A DNA stretch of 64,000 nt, taken from Opisthocomus hoazin (Eukaryota > Chordata > Aves > Opisthocomiformes > Opisthocomidae). The notes under the pieces are model-generated. The model was given only the letters and a program-made list of their open reading frames with translations, had not been told where the DNA came from and searched no databases. Both the position numbers and the translations under genes were made by a program. Below, in pieces: positions 63,874-64,000 of the stretch. Within the stretch, counting starts at the first letter, position 1; every line of letters starts with the position of its first letter. The stretch covers positions 7,305,823 through 7,369,822 of the forward strand of contig NC_134420.1 in assembly GCF_030867145.1 (NCBI RefSeq), read 5' to 3'.

Positions 63874-64000
63874 GCCTCCAAGAGACTCTGTCCAAGAGAG
63901 ACAGCATGAATTAACCCACCTTACACCACAGAAACAAGGACTTCCTGCTTCTCTCATAAAATCATTGAACACCATGCAGGAAAAGTATAGTTCCTAATAC

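Noticed and set aside
30670..64000. VPS51 5' exons continuing right of the LTR
   Set aside because: The DNA becomes AT-rich and no VPS51-like segment is seen; VPS51 introns are short in the part present.

Overview
The window is vertebrate nuclear DNA, most likely from a bird. It carries several CR1 LINE fragments ending in the avian octamer tail (ATTCTGTGAT-like), an avian-type solo LTR with a 5-bp target duplication, widely spaced exons with GT/AG borders, and an AT-rich landscape interrupted by one GC-rich block. All assignments come from reading translations by eye against remembered protein families; no alignment was run.

Layout. (1) 1-9595: the 3' part of BBOX1 (gamma-butyrobetaine dioxygenase, carnitine synthesis) on the + strand, with four coding exons and the stop codon; its N-terminal exons lie left of the window. 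(2) 9596-20642: AT-rich downstream DNA with one CR1 and no recognisable gene. (3) 20648-30664: a GC-rich block of about 8.7 kb bounded exactly by two directly repeated LTRs. It holds a complete seven-exon CIMAP1A (ODF3, sperm-tail/ciliary microtubule protein) and only the 3' half of VPS51 (GARP/EARP tethering subunit). Both genes are on the minus strand with introns retained. The VPS51 part has two destroyed splice donors. (4) 30670-64000: AT-rich DNA without recognisable genes, holding a solo LTR, several CR1 copies of different ages and simple repeats.

The main discovery candidate is the LTR-bounded cassette. The outer flanks of the LTR pair share a perfect 5-bp repeat (TGAGC). The inner flanks share a 4-of-5 match (CAGAG/AAGAG). 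Neither LTR has its own duplication on its two sides. This crossed pattern is what is expected if a circular DNA carrying one LTR plus CIMAP1A and part of VPS51 integrated by recombination into a resident solo LTR downstream of BBOX1. Retrotransposition of an antisense transcript and assembly error are the main alternatives. CIMAP1A is open from ATG to stop with every splice site canonical and a perfect CRE about 150 bp upstream, whereas the adjacent VPS51 fragment is decaying, so the cassette may have moved one working gene and one dead fragment.
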